The notes under the pieces were generated by a model. That model ran no database searches. It was not told where the DNA came from and saw only the letters and a list, made by a program, of their open reading frames with translations. A program made the position numbers and the translations under genes. From Alphaproteobacteria bacterium (GTDB taxonomy: Bacteria; Pseudomonadota; Alphaproteobacteria; UBA7985; JAUIBT01), in the NCBI GenBank assembly GCA_030432195.1, contig JAUIHE010000009.1, forward strand, positions 1-37,176: DNA of 37,176 nucleotides. The letters run 5' to 3'. Each line of letters starts with the position of its first letter. The stretch's first letter is position 1. Shown here piece by piece: positions 1 to 8,419 of the stretch.

Positions 1-86
1 GTCTCAGTGTCTTGGATGATCGCTGGAATCAGGCCATCGGCGGCTTTGTCCCAGGCGACTTGGTCGGGCGTAAAATCAATCAGCAT
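1..86 (-). CDS. hisI: Phosphoribosyl-AMP cyclohydrolase HisI, N-terminal fragment (runs off left edge)
   Basis: HisI hydrolyses phosphoribosyl-AMP in histidine biosynthesis in the cytoplasm. Only the first 28 codons lie in the window. The peptide starts MLIDF, has a Trp-Asp pair near residues 12-13, and then GLIPAIIQD, which is the typical N-terminal block of the family. The ATG at 84-86 is chosen because an in-frame TGA at 144-146 limits the upstream extent and no better start lies between. It lies on the same strand as tmk, 122 bases downstream of it. Catalytic and zinc-binding cysteines are outside the window, so the call rests on this short block only. Confidence 0.75.
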   Translation of the reverse strand, partial: MLIDFTPDQVAWDKAADGLIPAIIQDTE

Positions 87-208
87 GGCAGCGGTGTAAG
101 CGAGGCTTGCGGGCCGGTCAATGCGGGAAATGGTGAAGGGGCCTCAACGCTTCAAAATGCGCGCGTCTCCAGCCTTCCAAGCGCATGGGCCCGTGAGCCT
201 GTGAAGGG

Positions 209-907
209 CTAGCCGCGCTGGCAAACCCCTTTTGCGACCTGCCAAACATCGCCTGCGATCACCTCTATGCTGCGATAGGCGCCCGTCTCTGCCATGACTT
301 CGACTTGCGCCCATGGTCCGCCCAACTGCCATTCGGCCAGGCGCGAATAGCGGCCCGCGACCGCCGCTTGCAAGTCGCGGTTGGCCTCATAGGCGTCCAG
401 CTCGGCCCGAGCTTCGGCCATGCTGCGCGAGGCTTCTGGGGTGGCGTTCAAAAAGATCGTCAAGTCTGGGCGCGGCAGGACTTTCAGCTCAAAATCATAG
501 ACCATGCGAGCGAAGGGTTCAAAATCCCTGTCCGGCAATAGGGCTCCTTGATAGACCGCGTTTGAGCCAACGTATCGGTCAATCACCACCACATCTTGGG
601 CCTGCATTGTTTGTTGAATGAGGGGCAGGCTCTCAAAGCGGTCGGCGGCAAACATAAGCATGCGAAGCTCGGGCGCCAGCGCGCCTACGCTGCCAAATTC
701 ACCGCGCAGTACGCGGGCGATGATGCCCCCCGCGATATTGGTTTCGTACTGGGGAAAGGCGATGCGTTGGGCACGAAGGCCCGCGGCCTGTAAGCGGGCG
801 ACCAGGGCTTGCGACTGGGTTTGTTTGCCTGCGCCGTCCCCGCCCTCTATGACGATGAGCTTAGCGTGATTGGGCTTTGTGTGGCGGGGCGGGCTTGAGG
901 CAGGCAT
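209..907 (-). CDS. tmk: Thymidylate (dTMP) kinase
   Basis: Phosphorylates dTMP to dTDP with ATP, an essential cytoplasmic step of dTTP synthesis. The 232-residue product has a P-loop at residues 21-30 (EGGDGAGKQT) and the DRY motif at 110-112 that follows a hydrophobic strand. A Pro-Arg-Pro-Asp strand and a LID-like stretch follow in the C-terminal half. The P-loop carries Gln before Thr where most bacterial Tmk proteins have Ser or Thr, and the LID segment has no obvious DR-E motif, so it belongs to a less common Tmk branch. ATG at 905-907 is preceded by an AGAGGG ribosome site. It starts 12 bases after the ABC-F gene stop, so the two are probably co-transcribed. Confidence 0.9.
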   Translation of the reverse strand: MPASSPPRHTKPNHAKLIVIEGGDGAGKQTQSQALVARLQAAGLRAQRIAFPQYETNIAGGIIARVLRGEFGSVGALAPELRMLMFAADRFESLPLIQQTMQAQDVVVIDRYVGSNAVYQGALLPDRDFEPFARMVYDFELKVLPRPDLTIFLNATPEASRSMAEARAELDAYEANRDLQAAVAGRYSRLAEWQLGGPWAQVEVMAETGAYRSIEVIAGDVWQVAKGVCQRG

Positions 908-919
908 GTCGGGAACCCT

Positions 920-2860
920 CTAAGCGGCTTCTTGCGTGGCGATTTGTGCCTGCTCGTAGGTCTCAAGGGCCTCCATCCAAGCCATTTCGGCGCTTTCTAG
1001 ACGCTCGGATAACTCGCCAAGTTCGCGTTGCAAAGCGATGGCCCTGGACTGATCGTCCTGTTCATAGAGCCGGGGATCTTGGAGCTTGCTCTCCAGTTGG
1101 GCGCGCTGCCCGCTCAGGCGCTCGACGGCCTTTTCACAGCGTTCCACCTCTTTTTTCAAGGGGGCAAGGGCCTTGCGTTGTTCAGCAGCGGCGCGGCGTT
1201 GGGCTTGCCGGTCGGCCGCGCTGAGCCCGCCAAGGATCTCACTATCGCTCTTGTCCTTTTCGGGCCGTCGCGCGGCGCTCTTGGCGCGTTGCTCGTCGCG
1301 ACGCTGGGTCGTGAGGAACTTGCGATAGTCCTCCATATCGCCATCGAAAGGCTGCGCCCGGCCGCCGTGCACCAGCCAGAGGCGATCCGCGGTTGCTTCG
1401 ATCAGATGCGGGTCGTGCGAGACCAACACCACTGCGCCGTCATAGGCATTGAGTGCCTGAACCAGTGCTTGGCGCCCGTCGATATCAAGGTGGTTGGTCG
1501 GTTCGTCCAACAGCAGGATGTGCGGGGCGTCGCGCGAAATAACCGCAAAAAGCAGCCGCGCTTTCTCACCACCCGACAATTGGCCTATTTTGGTCTCCGC
1601 GCGCGTGGCATCGAAGCCAAATCCCGCCAAATGGCTACGCAGCTTTTCCTCCACGTCTCGCGGGCAGAGCCGCTTCATCTGCTCAAGCGCGGTGATGTTG
1701 AGGTCCAGGGCATCGCCTTGATGCTGGGCAAAGTAACCGACTTTGAGCTTCTTGGATTTTTGAAGCAGGCCGTCCATGGCGCGCAGCTCAGTCGCCAGTA
1801 GCTTGATGAGCGTCGACTTGCCGTTGCCGTTGGCGCCCAACAGGGCAATGCGATCATCGCTGTCTAGGCGCAGGTTGAGCTTGCGCAGGATCGGCGTTTG
1901 GTCATAGCCCACCGCAACATCGTCCATGGTGATCAGCGGCGACGACAAACTGTCCGGCGTTGGGAAAATAAAGGTCGAACTGCTGTCCTGGCTGACCGCC
2001 GCGATGGGCTCCATGCGTTCTAGCATCTTGACCCGTGACTGCGCTTGGCGGGCCTTAGAGGCCTTAGCGCGAAATCGCGTAATGAAGGCCTGGATGCGCT
2101 CACGCTCGGCCAATTGTTTTTCGCGCGCCTTGGCTTGCAGGGCCATGCGTTCCCGCCGTACGCGCTCAAAGCGGTCATAGTTGCCCTGATAGGCGTTGAG
2201 CCGCAAATGTTCGACGTGCAAAATCTCACCCACGGTGCGGTTGAGCAGGCCGCGATCGTGCGATATGAGCAAAATCGTACCCGGATACTTGCGGATGTAT
2301 TGCTCAAGCCACAGGGCCGCTTCAAGGTCCAAGTGGTTGGTCGGCTCGTCCAGCAACAGCAAATCAGGCTGCGTAAACAGGAGCGCCGCTAGCGCAACAC
2401 GCATGCGCCAGCCGCCTGAATAGTCCGAGCAAGGGCGTTGTTGAGCCTCTTCGTCGAAGCCCAGGCCTGCCAAGATCTGTGCGGCGCGCGCCGGGGCCGC
2501 GTGGGCATCGATGTCGGTCAAGCGCGCGTGGATTTCTGCCAACCGTTCGGGTTGCTGGCAGTTTTCTTCTTCTGCCAACAGAGCCGCGCGCTCTTTGTCG
2601 GCTGCCAGCACAACGCTTACCAGGCTCTCGGGGCCGCCGGGGGCTTCTTGGCTGGTGACGCCCACCCGCCAGCGCGGCGGCACGAAGATTTCGCCACCAT
2701 CCAACAGATCGGGATTGAGAATCAATCGAAACAGCGTTGATTTGCCAATACCGTTGCTGCCGACCAAGCCGACCTTGTGCCCGGCGTTGACCGAAGCAGA
2801 GGCGTCCTTGAAAATCGGCCGTCCTGAAATGTTATAGGCGATGGAAGAAATTTGCAGCAT
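920..2860 (-). CDS. ABC-F family ATPase, YheS type
   Basis: Soluble protein with two ABC ATPase cassettes and no membrane segments; ABC-F proteins act on the ribosome (translation factors or ribosome protection). Cassette 1: Walker A GSNGIGKST at about 34-42, signature YSGGW at about 147-151, Walker B with DEPTNHLD at about 171-178. A basic, Arg/Lys-rich linker near residues 235-285 corresponds to the tRNA-interacting arm of the family. Cassette 2: GANGNGKST near 342, LSGGE near 427, DEPTNHLD near 455. The C-terminal 100 residues are charged and predicted coiled coil. The first-cassette signature followed by WRMRVALA is close to that of E. coli YheS. Starts at ATG 2858-2860. First gene of a minus-strand unit with tmk and probably hisI. 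Confidence 0.92.
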   Translation of the reverse strand: MLQISSIAYNISGRPIFKDASASVNAGHKVGLVGSNGIGKSTLFRLILNPDLLDGGEIFVPPRWRVGVTSQEAPGGPESLVSVVLAADKERAALLAEEENCQQPERLAEIHARLTDIDAHAAPARAAQILAGLGFDEEAQQRPCSDYSGGWRMRVALAALLFTQPDLLLLDEPTNHLDLEAALWLEQYIRKYPGTILLISHDRGLLNRTVGEILHVEHLRLNAYQGNYDRFERVRRERMALQAKAREKQLAERERIQAFITRFRAKASKARQAQSRVKMLERMEPIAAVSQDSSSTFIFPTPDSLSSPLITMDDVAVGYDQTPILRKLNLRLDSDDRIALLGANGNGKSTLIKLLATELRAMDGLLQKSKKLKVGYFAQHQGDALDLNITALEQMKRLCPRDVEEKLRSHLAGFGFDATRAETKIGQLSGGEKARLLFAVISRDAPHILLLDEPTNHLDIDGRQALVQALNAYDGAVVLVSHDPHLIEATADRLWLVHGGRAQPFDGDMEDYRKFLTTQRRDEQRAKSAARRPEKDKSDSEILGGLSAADRQAQRRAAAEQRKALAPLKKEVERCEKAVERLSGQRAQLESKLQDPRLYEQDDQSRAIALQRELGELSERLESAEMAWMEALETYEQAQIATQEAA

Positions 2861-3082
2861 GGCCAGGCTTTAGCAGGACCAGGGCGTGCGCTCAATTGTT
2901 TAGCAGCGCTGTTGGGTTACTTGTGCAGCAAACTAGCGACCGGTTGCAGACCAGCCATGCAGATAAAGGCGTTGAACCTAGGCGCGCTTAATGCTAGCGC
3001 TCGCGGCGAAATATGAATCGGGCAACTCGGGCCGCGCTGCGGACCGCCTCGCCCTTGCAACCCGCATATAGGAAGAACCGAC

Positions 3083-3505
3083 ATGGCTATTCAGCGCACA
3101 TTTTCTATCATCAAGCCCGACGCAACCGCGCGCAACCTGACCGGCAAGATCAACGCCGTGTTCGAAGATGCTGGTCTGCGCATCGTTGGCCAGCGCCGCA
3201 TTCGCATGACCGATGAGCAAGCCAAGCGCTTTTATGCGGTTCACGCTGAGCGTCCCTTCTATGGCGAGTTGGTTGAATTCATGACCTCTGGCCCCGTTGT
3301 TGTTCAGGTTTTGGAAGGCGAAAACGCCGTTGCCAAGCACCGTGAAGTGATGGGTGCAACCAACCCAGCAGAAGCTGCCGACGGTACTGTTCGCAAGCTC
3401 TACGCTCAGTCAATCGGTGAGAACTCTGTGCACGGTTCTGATTCTGAAGAGAACGCAGCGATCGAAATCGCTCAGTTCTTCTCTGAAGCTGATATTGCTG
3501 GCTAA
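3083..3505 (+). CDS. ndk: Nucleoside diphosphate kinase
   Basis: Transfers the gamma phosphate of ATP to nucleoside diphosphates through a phospho-histidine; cytoplasmic. The 140-residue product has the normal family length and the N-terminal [10 protein letters not shown] block. The active-site His lies in ENSVHGSDS near residue 117. A GGAAG ribosome site lies just upstream of the ATG. Codon choice (many GTT, GCT, TCT) differs from neighbouring catabolic genes and resembles livJ in this window, which suggests high expression. It stands alone between a minus-strand unit on the left and a convergent cytochrome gene on the right, separated by a terminator at 3547-3578. Confidence 0.97.
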   Translation: MAIQRTFSIIKPDATARNLTGKINAVFEDAGLRIVGQRRIRMTDEQAKRFYAVHAERPFYGELVEFMTSGPVVVQVLEGENAVAKHREVMGATNPAEAADGTVRKLYAQSIGENSVHGSDSEENAAIEIAQFFSEADIAG

Positions 3506-3546
3506 GGCCAGGGCAAGCGCTGGTTCCTGCCAGCCAAGCCGAATGC

Positions 3547-3578
3547 AAAAAGGCCAGAGCGCGCACTCTGGCCTTTTT
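3547..3578. terminator. Bidirectional rho-independent terminator between ndk and the DHC gene
   Basis: Nine-base stem AGGCCAGAG (3551-3559) pairs with CTCTGGCCT (3566-3574) around a six-base loop. It is flanked by an A run on the left and a T run on the right, so it can work for ndk on the plus strand and for the convergent cytochrome operon on the minus strand. Confidence 0.9.
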
Positions 3579-3604
3579 TGTTTCGATGGGCGGTCGTGCG
3601 ACGA

Positions 3605-4063
3605 TCAATCGTCGTCGAAATAGCCGCGCTCAGCGCCGCGATGGCAGGCCGCGCAATTCGTCATGGTGCCGGCGCGCTTCTTGGCGGCCCTTGACACTTC
3701 GTTGCTATGTTCATGAACGAACCAGCCCAATTCGGTAATGCGTAGCGGAGGCGCGGTTTCCAAGTCGTACTTGCGAAAGGCGCGGCGGTTAGAACGCGCG
3801 GCGTGTTTGACCAGATAGCCTTCGATCGCCGTCATCGCATCGTTGTCCAGGCTGGCGTCCTCGCCAAAGTGGTTGGGCAGGTCGTTCATGATGGCCGACC
3901 AGCTCTCTTTGGGCAGAAAGAATGCGGGAAAAGCCAAGTGGCAGGCCGAGCACTCTTCGGTAAATTGGGCCTCGGGGCTGGGCGGGGTGTCTTGGGCGCC
4001 CGCGAGCGCCGGGGCCAACAAAGCGGCGGTGCCAAGCGCAAGGGCTGTTAATAGTCGAACCAT
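3605..4063 (-). CDS. Periplasmic diheme cytochrome c (DHC type)
   Basis: Electron-transfer protein related to the DHC of Rhodobacter sphaeroides, the proposed electron donor to SHP. A signal peptide (about residues 1-24, ending AGAQ) exports it to the periplasm. Two c-type heme sites are visible: CSACH at 38-42 and CAACH at 137-141. Between them lies HFGEDASLD (about 65-73), a block that recurs in the fused DHC domain of the gene at 4531-5646. Length 152 residues fits a free DHC. Third gene of the operon, 33 bases after the SHP gene, and followed by the terminator shared with ndk. Confidence 0.88.
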   Translation of the reverse strand: MVRLLTALALGTAALLAPALAGAQDTPPSPEAQFTEECSACHLAFPAFFLPKESWSAIMNDLPNHFGEDASLDNDAMTAIEGYLVKHAARSNRRAFRKYDLETAPPLRITELGWFVHEHSNEVSRAAKKRAGTMTNCAACHRGAERGYFDDD

Positions 4064-4096
4064 GGATGGGGTCTCCTTTTGGGTTTTGGGGCGGCT

Positions 4097-4510
4097 CTAG
4101 AGCGAATTCAGCCAGGCCAAAACGTCGGCTTTTTCGCCCGCTGTGCATTCGCGTCCCAGGACCGAGTTACAGTTGCGCCGGAACCACTTGGTGATTTTGG
4201 CACTGTCGGTAAAACGGGCTGGATTGACGCTGGATGCCATAGGTTCGATCGGCTTTCCGGTACGCGCCTGCCCACCCTTGGTTGGGTCCATGGTGTGGCA
4301 AGTCGTGCAGGAGGGGGTGTCGGGCTTGCCGCCGCTGTGGCTGGCCAAAAAGAAGGCTTTTCCAGCTTCGGCGTCGGCAGCGCGGCCAGCTTCAAGGCTG
4401 AAAGCCTCAATCTGAGCGGCGGGGCTGGTATCCTGCGCAAGGGCGGGTGTTGTCGCGATGGCTAACAGCACGCTGGGGGCCAAAAAACAGGCCAAATATC
4501 GGTGTTTCAT
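4097..4510 (-). CDS. shp: SHP-type oxygen-binding monoheme cytochrome c (DUF1924)
   Basis: Homologue of the sphaeroides heme protein SHP, a periplasmic class I cytochrome c whose Asn axial ligand leaves on reduction, so that O2 or NO can bind. Signal peptide about 1-26 (ending ALAQ). One heme site CTTCH at 68-72. The segment FRRNCN at 110-115 places N113 directly before C114, and C114 to C122 have the same eight-residue spacing as the disulfide next to the Asn ligand in SHP. This makes the assignment specific rather than a general cytochrome c. Sits between the b561-DHC fusion gene (20 bases) and the DHC gene (33 bases), the known SHP partner set. Confidence 0.87.
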   Translation of the reverse strand: MKHRYLACFLAPSVLLAIATTPALAQDTSPAAQIEAFSLEAGRAADAEAGKAFFLASHSGGKPDTPSCTTCHTMDPTKGGQARTGKPIEPMASSVNPARFTDSAKITKWFRRNCNSVLGRECTAGEKADVLAWLNSL

Positions 4511-4530
4511 GGGGTTTCCTCTGTTGGGAT

Positions 4531-5646
4531 TTAGTTGGGGGATGAGGTCGGGAGCGCCGGGATCGACAGCGCCAGCGGGCTGAAGCGGCCGCCTTCGGCG
4601 TCCTTATGGCAAGCCAAGCAGTTCGCCCGGGTGTAAATGGGCGCTCGCTTGAAGGTCTCGGGCGCTATGTCTTTATGCAAAGCTTGCCATCCCGGCGTCG
4701 CTGTGATTTGTCCAACGGCACTGGGGGCTGGCGTAACAAAGGCGTGGGCGGGCAGGGTATCTGCGTTTTCGGCGGCGTGGGCACTGAGCCACTGGCTGAT
4801 TTTTGCGGTCGTGTCAGCGTCCAAACTGGCGTCTTCGCCGAAATGGTCGTCCAAGCCAGCCACTAGATGTTGCCAGCTGGCTGCGGGCAACAAGCTGGCA
4901 GGGTAGGCCATATGGCAAGCGCCGCATTCTTCGGCGACAAGGGGGGCTGTGGCGACGGGCATGCCTGCAATGGGCCGCTTGGCCAAGCCTACCAGGCCAG
5001 CGCTGCCGCCTGCCAGCACCAGCAGGGCAAGAATGACCGTCAGGACGATATTCGCGCGGCGCACCAAGGGAGTGATATCACCCGCCCGGCTGGGCTTGTT
5101 GCCGGTCACCATGGAACGTGCCAGGTTCTCGCGATGGCGCAGGCTTTCAAAGATGACACCGCCGAGGTGGGCGGCAATCAGCGCCACCATGGCAATGGCG
5201 AGTAGCTCGTGGGCCTCGCCAGCCAAATCGCCCAGCGCGAAGCCATCGGCGGCAAAGGGGCCAATCTTGTAGACGCCGCCCAAGCTCAGGGCTCCGCTGA
5301 CCGCTAGCGCGGCGATGGTTCCAAGAAAGGTGAAGACCATCAAGGCCCCCAGCGGATTGTGTCCCAGGTGGCGGCCGTCTTCGCTCTTCAAGTGCGCCAG
5401 AACACCGCGCGGCGTCGGCCAAAAGCTGATAAAGCGAGCGCTGCTAGGGCCGGTAAAGCCCCAGATCAGCCGCAGGATAAGAGTGACAAGGGCAGCGACG
5501 CCCACGATGAGGTGCAGCCACAACCGCGGCAGACCGCCAAAAAAACCGGTCACCAGGGCGATGGTCACGCTGACCGCCAGCACCCAATGCGCCAGGCGCA
5601 AAAAGCGGTCCCATACGGTTGTTGAAGGCTCGGATGACTTGGCCAC
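4531..5646 (-). CDS. Cytochrome b561 fused to a C-terminal diheme cytochrome c domain
   Basis: Inner-membrane quinol-linked cytochrome b with a periplasmic c-type extension. Residues about 10-190 form a Ni/Fe-hydrogenase-like cytochrome b561 domain with several hydrophobic helices and heme-ligand candidates (AHW near residue 19, HLIVG near 45, HELL and AHLGG in later helices). A further membrane helix near 205-225 leads to a DHC domain with CGACH at 241-245 and CLACH at 343-347, sharing HFGEDASLD with the separate DHC. In Rhodobacter the b561 and DHC are separate genes. Start chosen as GTG 5644-5646 with AGAGG six bases upstream; the open frame extends to a TTG at 5703 with no ribosome site. 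First gene of the operon; 224 bases lie upstream before the thiolase stop. Confidence 0.85.
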   Translation of the reverse strand: MAKSSEPSTTVWDRFLRLAHWVLAVSVTIALVTGFFGGLPRLWLHLIVGVAALVTLILRLIWGFTGPSSARFISFWPTPRGVLAHLKSEDGRHLGHNPLGALMVFTFLGTIAALAVSGALSLGGVYKIGPFAADGFALGDLAGEAHELLAIAMVALIAAHLGGVIFESLRHRENLARSMVTGNKPSRAGDITPLVRRANIVLTVILALLVLAGGSAGLVGLAKRPIAGMPVATAPLVAEECGACHMAYPASLLPAASWQHLVAGLDDHFGEDASLDADTTAKISQWLSAHAAENADTLPAHAFVTPAPSAVGQITATPGWQALHKDIAPETFKRAPIYTRANCLACHKDAEGGRFSPLALSIPALPTSSPN

Positions 5647-5652
5647 AGGACA

Positions 5653-5657
5653 CCTCT
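5653..5657 (-). promoter_or_regulatory. Ribosome binding site fixing the GTG start of the b561-DHC gene
   Basis: AGAGG on the minus strand, six bases before GTG 5644-5646. It favours this start over the upstream in-frame TTG at 5701-5703. Confidence 0.65.
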
Positions 5658-5836
5658 GAAAGGGCGAAAGAATCTCCCTTGAGAGTCGGCCCTGCAGGGC
5701 CAAGACAGCAATGGGGCAAAGGTCACTGCGCCTGCGGCTATAGCCTTGGTTTAGGCGCGTGATCCCCGATGATTTTTATGTGTTTTCAGCACCCTAATCG
5801 AAAGTTTAGAAAGGGTGACGCTGGTCGTGCTGCTCT

Positions 5837-5852
5837 GCGCGGGTGTCCGCGC
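5837..5852 (-). terminator. Hairpin after the thiolase gene, no U run
   Basis: Perfect six-base stem GCGCGG/CCGCGC with a GTGT loop, 18 bases past the thiolase stop codon. There is no T tract after it on the minus strand, so it may be a 3' stabilising stem or a weak terminator and not a classic rho-independent one. Confidence 0.3.
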
Positions 5853-5870
5853 GACCGGCTGTCGGCTGGT

Positions 5871-7049
5871 CTAGTTGAAAACCTCAAACAGTCCCGCGGC
5901 CCCTTGTCCGCCCCCGATACACATGCTGACGACGACAAAGCGTGCGCCACGACGGCGGCCCTCGATCAGGGCGTGACCGGTCATCCGGGCGCCGGACATG
6001 CCATAGGGATGGCCGATCGAGATTGCACCGCCGCTGACGTTTAGCAGCTCGTTGGGAATGCCCAGCTTGTCCCGGCAATACAGCAGTTGCGATGCAAAGG
6101 CCTCGTTGATCTCCCAAAGGCCTATGTCATCCATTGACAGACCGTGGCGTTTGAGCAGTTTCGGAATGGCAAACACCGGGCCAATCCCCATTTCGTCGGG
6201 CGCGCAGCCCGCGACCGCAAAGCCGCGAAAGGCCCCCAGGGGCTCCAGGCCGCGCCGCTCTGCTTCCTTGCTGGACATCAGGACGCTGACAGAAGCACCG
6301 TCAGATAGTTGGCTGGCGTTGCCCGCGGTGATGCATCCTTGTTCATGCAGAACGGGTTTCAAGCTGGCAAGGCCGTCCAGTGTTGTCGAGGGGCGATTGC
6401 CCTCGTCTTTAGCCAAATGCACCGCTTCGCTGTGGGTCTCGCCGCTGGCTTTGTCGATCACCAACTTGACCGCATCCACGGCGATGATCTCTTGATCCAG
6501 GCGCCCGGCGGCTTGCGCTTCAGCGGTCCTTTGTTGGCTCTGCAAGGCGTAGGTGTCTTGTGCCGCGCGAGAAATGCCATAGCGTTCCGCCACGATTTCG
6601 GCGGTCTCGATCATGCTGAGATAATAGTTCTCGTTAACGCCAGGGCTGCGATAACGGTGCCCATTCCAGTGCTTGTTCTGCACCAGCGAGATGCTCTCCA
6701 GACCGCCGCCCATGGCGATTTCGACGCCTTCGGTCATGACCATGTGCGCGGCATTGGCGATTGCATTGAGGCCAGAGGCACACTGCCGGTCGACCGTCGA
6801 TGCGGCCACGCTATCGGGCAGGCCCGCGCCCTGCGCGATATGGCGCGCGCCGTTGGCAGCCATGGTGCCTTGGGTCAGGGCCGAACCGAGGCAGAGCTCC
6901 TCGACGTCGCCGCCCTCAATCCGGGCCCGCTCCAGTGCTGCCGTGATCGCTGGCGTCGCCAATTGCGGGGCATCGGTATCGTTGAACGCCCCCCGGTATG
7001 CGCGTCCAATCGGGGTTCGGGCGGTTGCGACAATGACGGCTTCACGCAT
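5871..7049 (-). CDS. Acetyl-CoA C-acyltransferase (thiolase)
   Basis: Type II thiolase, cleaving 3-oxoacyl-CoA with CoA to acetyl-CoA and a shortened acyl-CoA (or the reverse condensation). 392 residues, the normal length. Nucleophilic Cys90 in DRQCASG, His347 in GHPYGMSG and Cys377 in CIGGGQG form the full catalytic set. N-terminal [11 protein letters not shown] is typical. ATG 7047-7049 follows AGGAG. Last gene of a six-gene minus-strand operon, 39 bases after the M20 gene. With the CoA-transferase upstream it fits degradation of a 3-oxo acid; the chain length cannot be read from sequence. Confidence 0.92.
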   Translation of the reverse strand: MREAVIVATARTPIGRAYRGAFNDTDAPQLATPAITAALERARIEGGDVEELCLGSALTQGTMAANGARHIAQGAGLPDSVAASTVDRQCASGLNAIANAAHMVMTEGVEIAMGGGLESISLVQNKHWNGHRYRSPGVNENYYLSMIETAEIVAERYGISRAAQDTYALQSQQRTAEAQAAGRLDQEIIAVDAVKLVIDKASGETHSEAVHLAKDEGNRPSTTLDGLASLKPVLHEQGCITAGNASQLSDGASVSVLMSSKEAERRGLEPLGAFRGFAVAGCAPDEMGIGPVFAIPKLLKRHGLSMDDIGLWEINEAFASQLLYCRDKLGIPNELLNVSGGAISIGHPYGMSGARMTGHALIEGRRRGARFVVVSMCIGGGQGAAGLFEVFN

Positions 7050-7088
7050 TGGGAGCTCCTGACGGTTTTATTGTTGGGGCGGTGGCGT

Positions 7089-8381
7089 CTAGAGGGGCTC
7101 TAGACCGCACCAATTGGCGATGAACAGGGCGGTGGCTTGCGTTATTCGAAGCAAGCTTTCAAGATGAACACGCTCGTTGAAGCCATGGATGGCCTCGGCC
7201 TTGGGGCCATAGACCAATGCAGGCGTATCGGCATAGAGCCCGAAAAAACGGGCGTCAGTAGTCGCGGTGATCGCTAGACGGTCAAGGGCGCTGTCCGTGA
7301 CGCGGGTGTGGGCGTCTTCCAGGGCGTCGATGGCGGCCATGGTGGCGGGGCGGTGGTCGTCAGCCAGGGCATAGCCTTCGGCCTGGAAGCCATGGTAGAC
7401 GATCTCGGGCGCATTGTTGCGCAAGAAGGCGTTGTCCTGGGCGGCCATGCGCAAGCAGGCCTCGATCTCGGCGCGCGCGGTCTCCAGGTCTTGGCCCGGA
7501 TAGACGCCCATGCGGACATCAAAGACACACCAAGCCGGAACAGAGCTTGTCCAGTCGCCCCCCTGAATTTTGCCAACGTTTAGGTTTAGGGGGTGGCTGT
7601 GCGCGGCATAGTGCGGGTTCTTGCGGTCCTCGCTGTTCCAACGCGCTTCGAGCTCGTGTAGCGCTGCAATCAGCGGAATACTGGCTTCAATTGCATTGGC
7701 ACCGTCGCCTGCATAGGCGACATGGGTCGGTAGGCCGCGCAGGTGGACCTGGAACCAGATCACCCCAACTTGCGCCGTGACGAGCTGTTCATCGAAGGGT
7801 TCTGGGATCAAGACGGCTTCGCCCTTATAGCCACGCTGAAGGCAGGCCAGCGCGCCGTTACCGGTACATTCTTCTTCGACGACCGACTGAAAATGCACGT
7901 CCGCTGCCGGAGCCCAGCCACAGCGGCGCAAGGCGTCCAGGGCATAGAGATTGGCAGCGATGCCCGCCTTCATGTCCCCGGCGCCCCGACCATACATCCA
8001 ACCGTCAGCGATATGGGGGGCATAGGGCGGTTGATCCCACATATCCAACGGGCCTTCGGGCACGACGTCAATGTGCCCGTTTAAAATGAGGCTGCGGCCT
8101 TGCTGGCTCTTGCTGGTGTGGCTGGCCACCACGTTGACGGCATCCTCATAATCACCAATGACCGGAGAAAAGCCCGGCAGGTGTTGGATGTCTTCGACCT
8201 TAACTTGCCAGCGATCCACTGCATAGCCGCGCGCGCCCAGCTGGTCCGCCATAAAGCTCTGCGCGGCTTGCTCCCGGCCACGGGTCGATGGGAAGGCCAC
8301 CAGCTCCTTCAAGAAGCTCAGTTCATCGTCAAATTGGGCGTTAACAGCGTCCAGAATTTGGGTCTCCAACGCAGCGTCCAT
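7089..8381 (-). CDS. M20-family zinc amidohydrolase (ArgE/DapE-like deacylase)
   Basis: Cytoplasmic metal-dependent hydrolase that removes an acyl group from an amino group or cuts a small amide. 430 residues. Metal-site residues are visible: His103 and Asp105 in GHIDVVPEG, the bridging Asp136 in GRGAGDMKAG, the general-base Glu in VVEEECTG near 169-170, and a C-terminal IHGFNE block with the last His. A dimerisation domain lies between the two catalytic segments. ATG 8379-8381 is preceded by AGGA. It sits 38 bases after CoA-transferase subunit B in an operon that also has an N-acetyltransferase, so the substrate may be an N-acyl amino acid. ArgE itself is unlikely because no arginine genes are near. 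Confidence 0.85.
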   Translation of the reverse strand: MDAALETQILDAVNAQFDDELSFLKELVAFPSTRGREQAAQSFMADQLGARGYAVDRWQVKVEDIQHLPGFSPVIGDYEDAVNVVASHTSKSQQGRSLILNGHIDVVPEGPLDMWDQPPYAPHIADGWMYGRGAGDMKAGIAANLYALDALRRCGWAPAADVHFQSVVEEECTGNGALACLQRGYKGEAVLIPEPFDEQLVTAQVGVIWFQVHLRGLPTHVAYAGDGANAIEASIPLIAALHELEARWNSEDRKNPHYAAHSHPLNLNVGKIQGGDWTSSVPAWCVFDVRMGVYPGQDLETARAEIEACLRMAAQDNAFLRNNAPEIVYHGFQAEGYALADDHRPATMAAIDALEDAHTRVTDSALDRLAITATTDARFFGLYADTPALVYGPKAEAIHGFNERVHLESLLRITQATALFIANWCGLEPL

Positions 8382-8419
8382 GGGGGTGTCCTTTCCTATT
8401 GGATTGGCCGAAGCCTGGG

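Noticed and set aside
12-212. 66-codon open frame on the plus strand at the left edge
   Set aside because: Opposite the HisI start and the hisI-tmk gap; the minus-strand HisI block is a better explanation.
1028-1801. 257-codon open frame on the plus strand
   Set aside because: It is antisense to the ABC-F gene, whose motifs are unmistakable; the long frame is a by-product of high GC content.
6309-7103. 264-codon open frame on the plus strand
   Set aside because: Antisense to the thiolase gene with intact catalytic residues.
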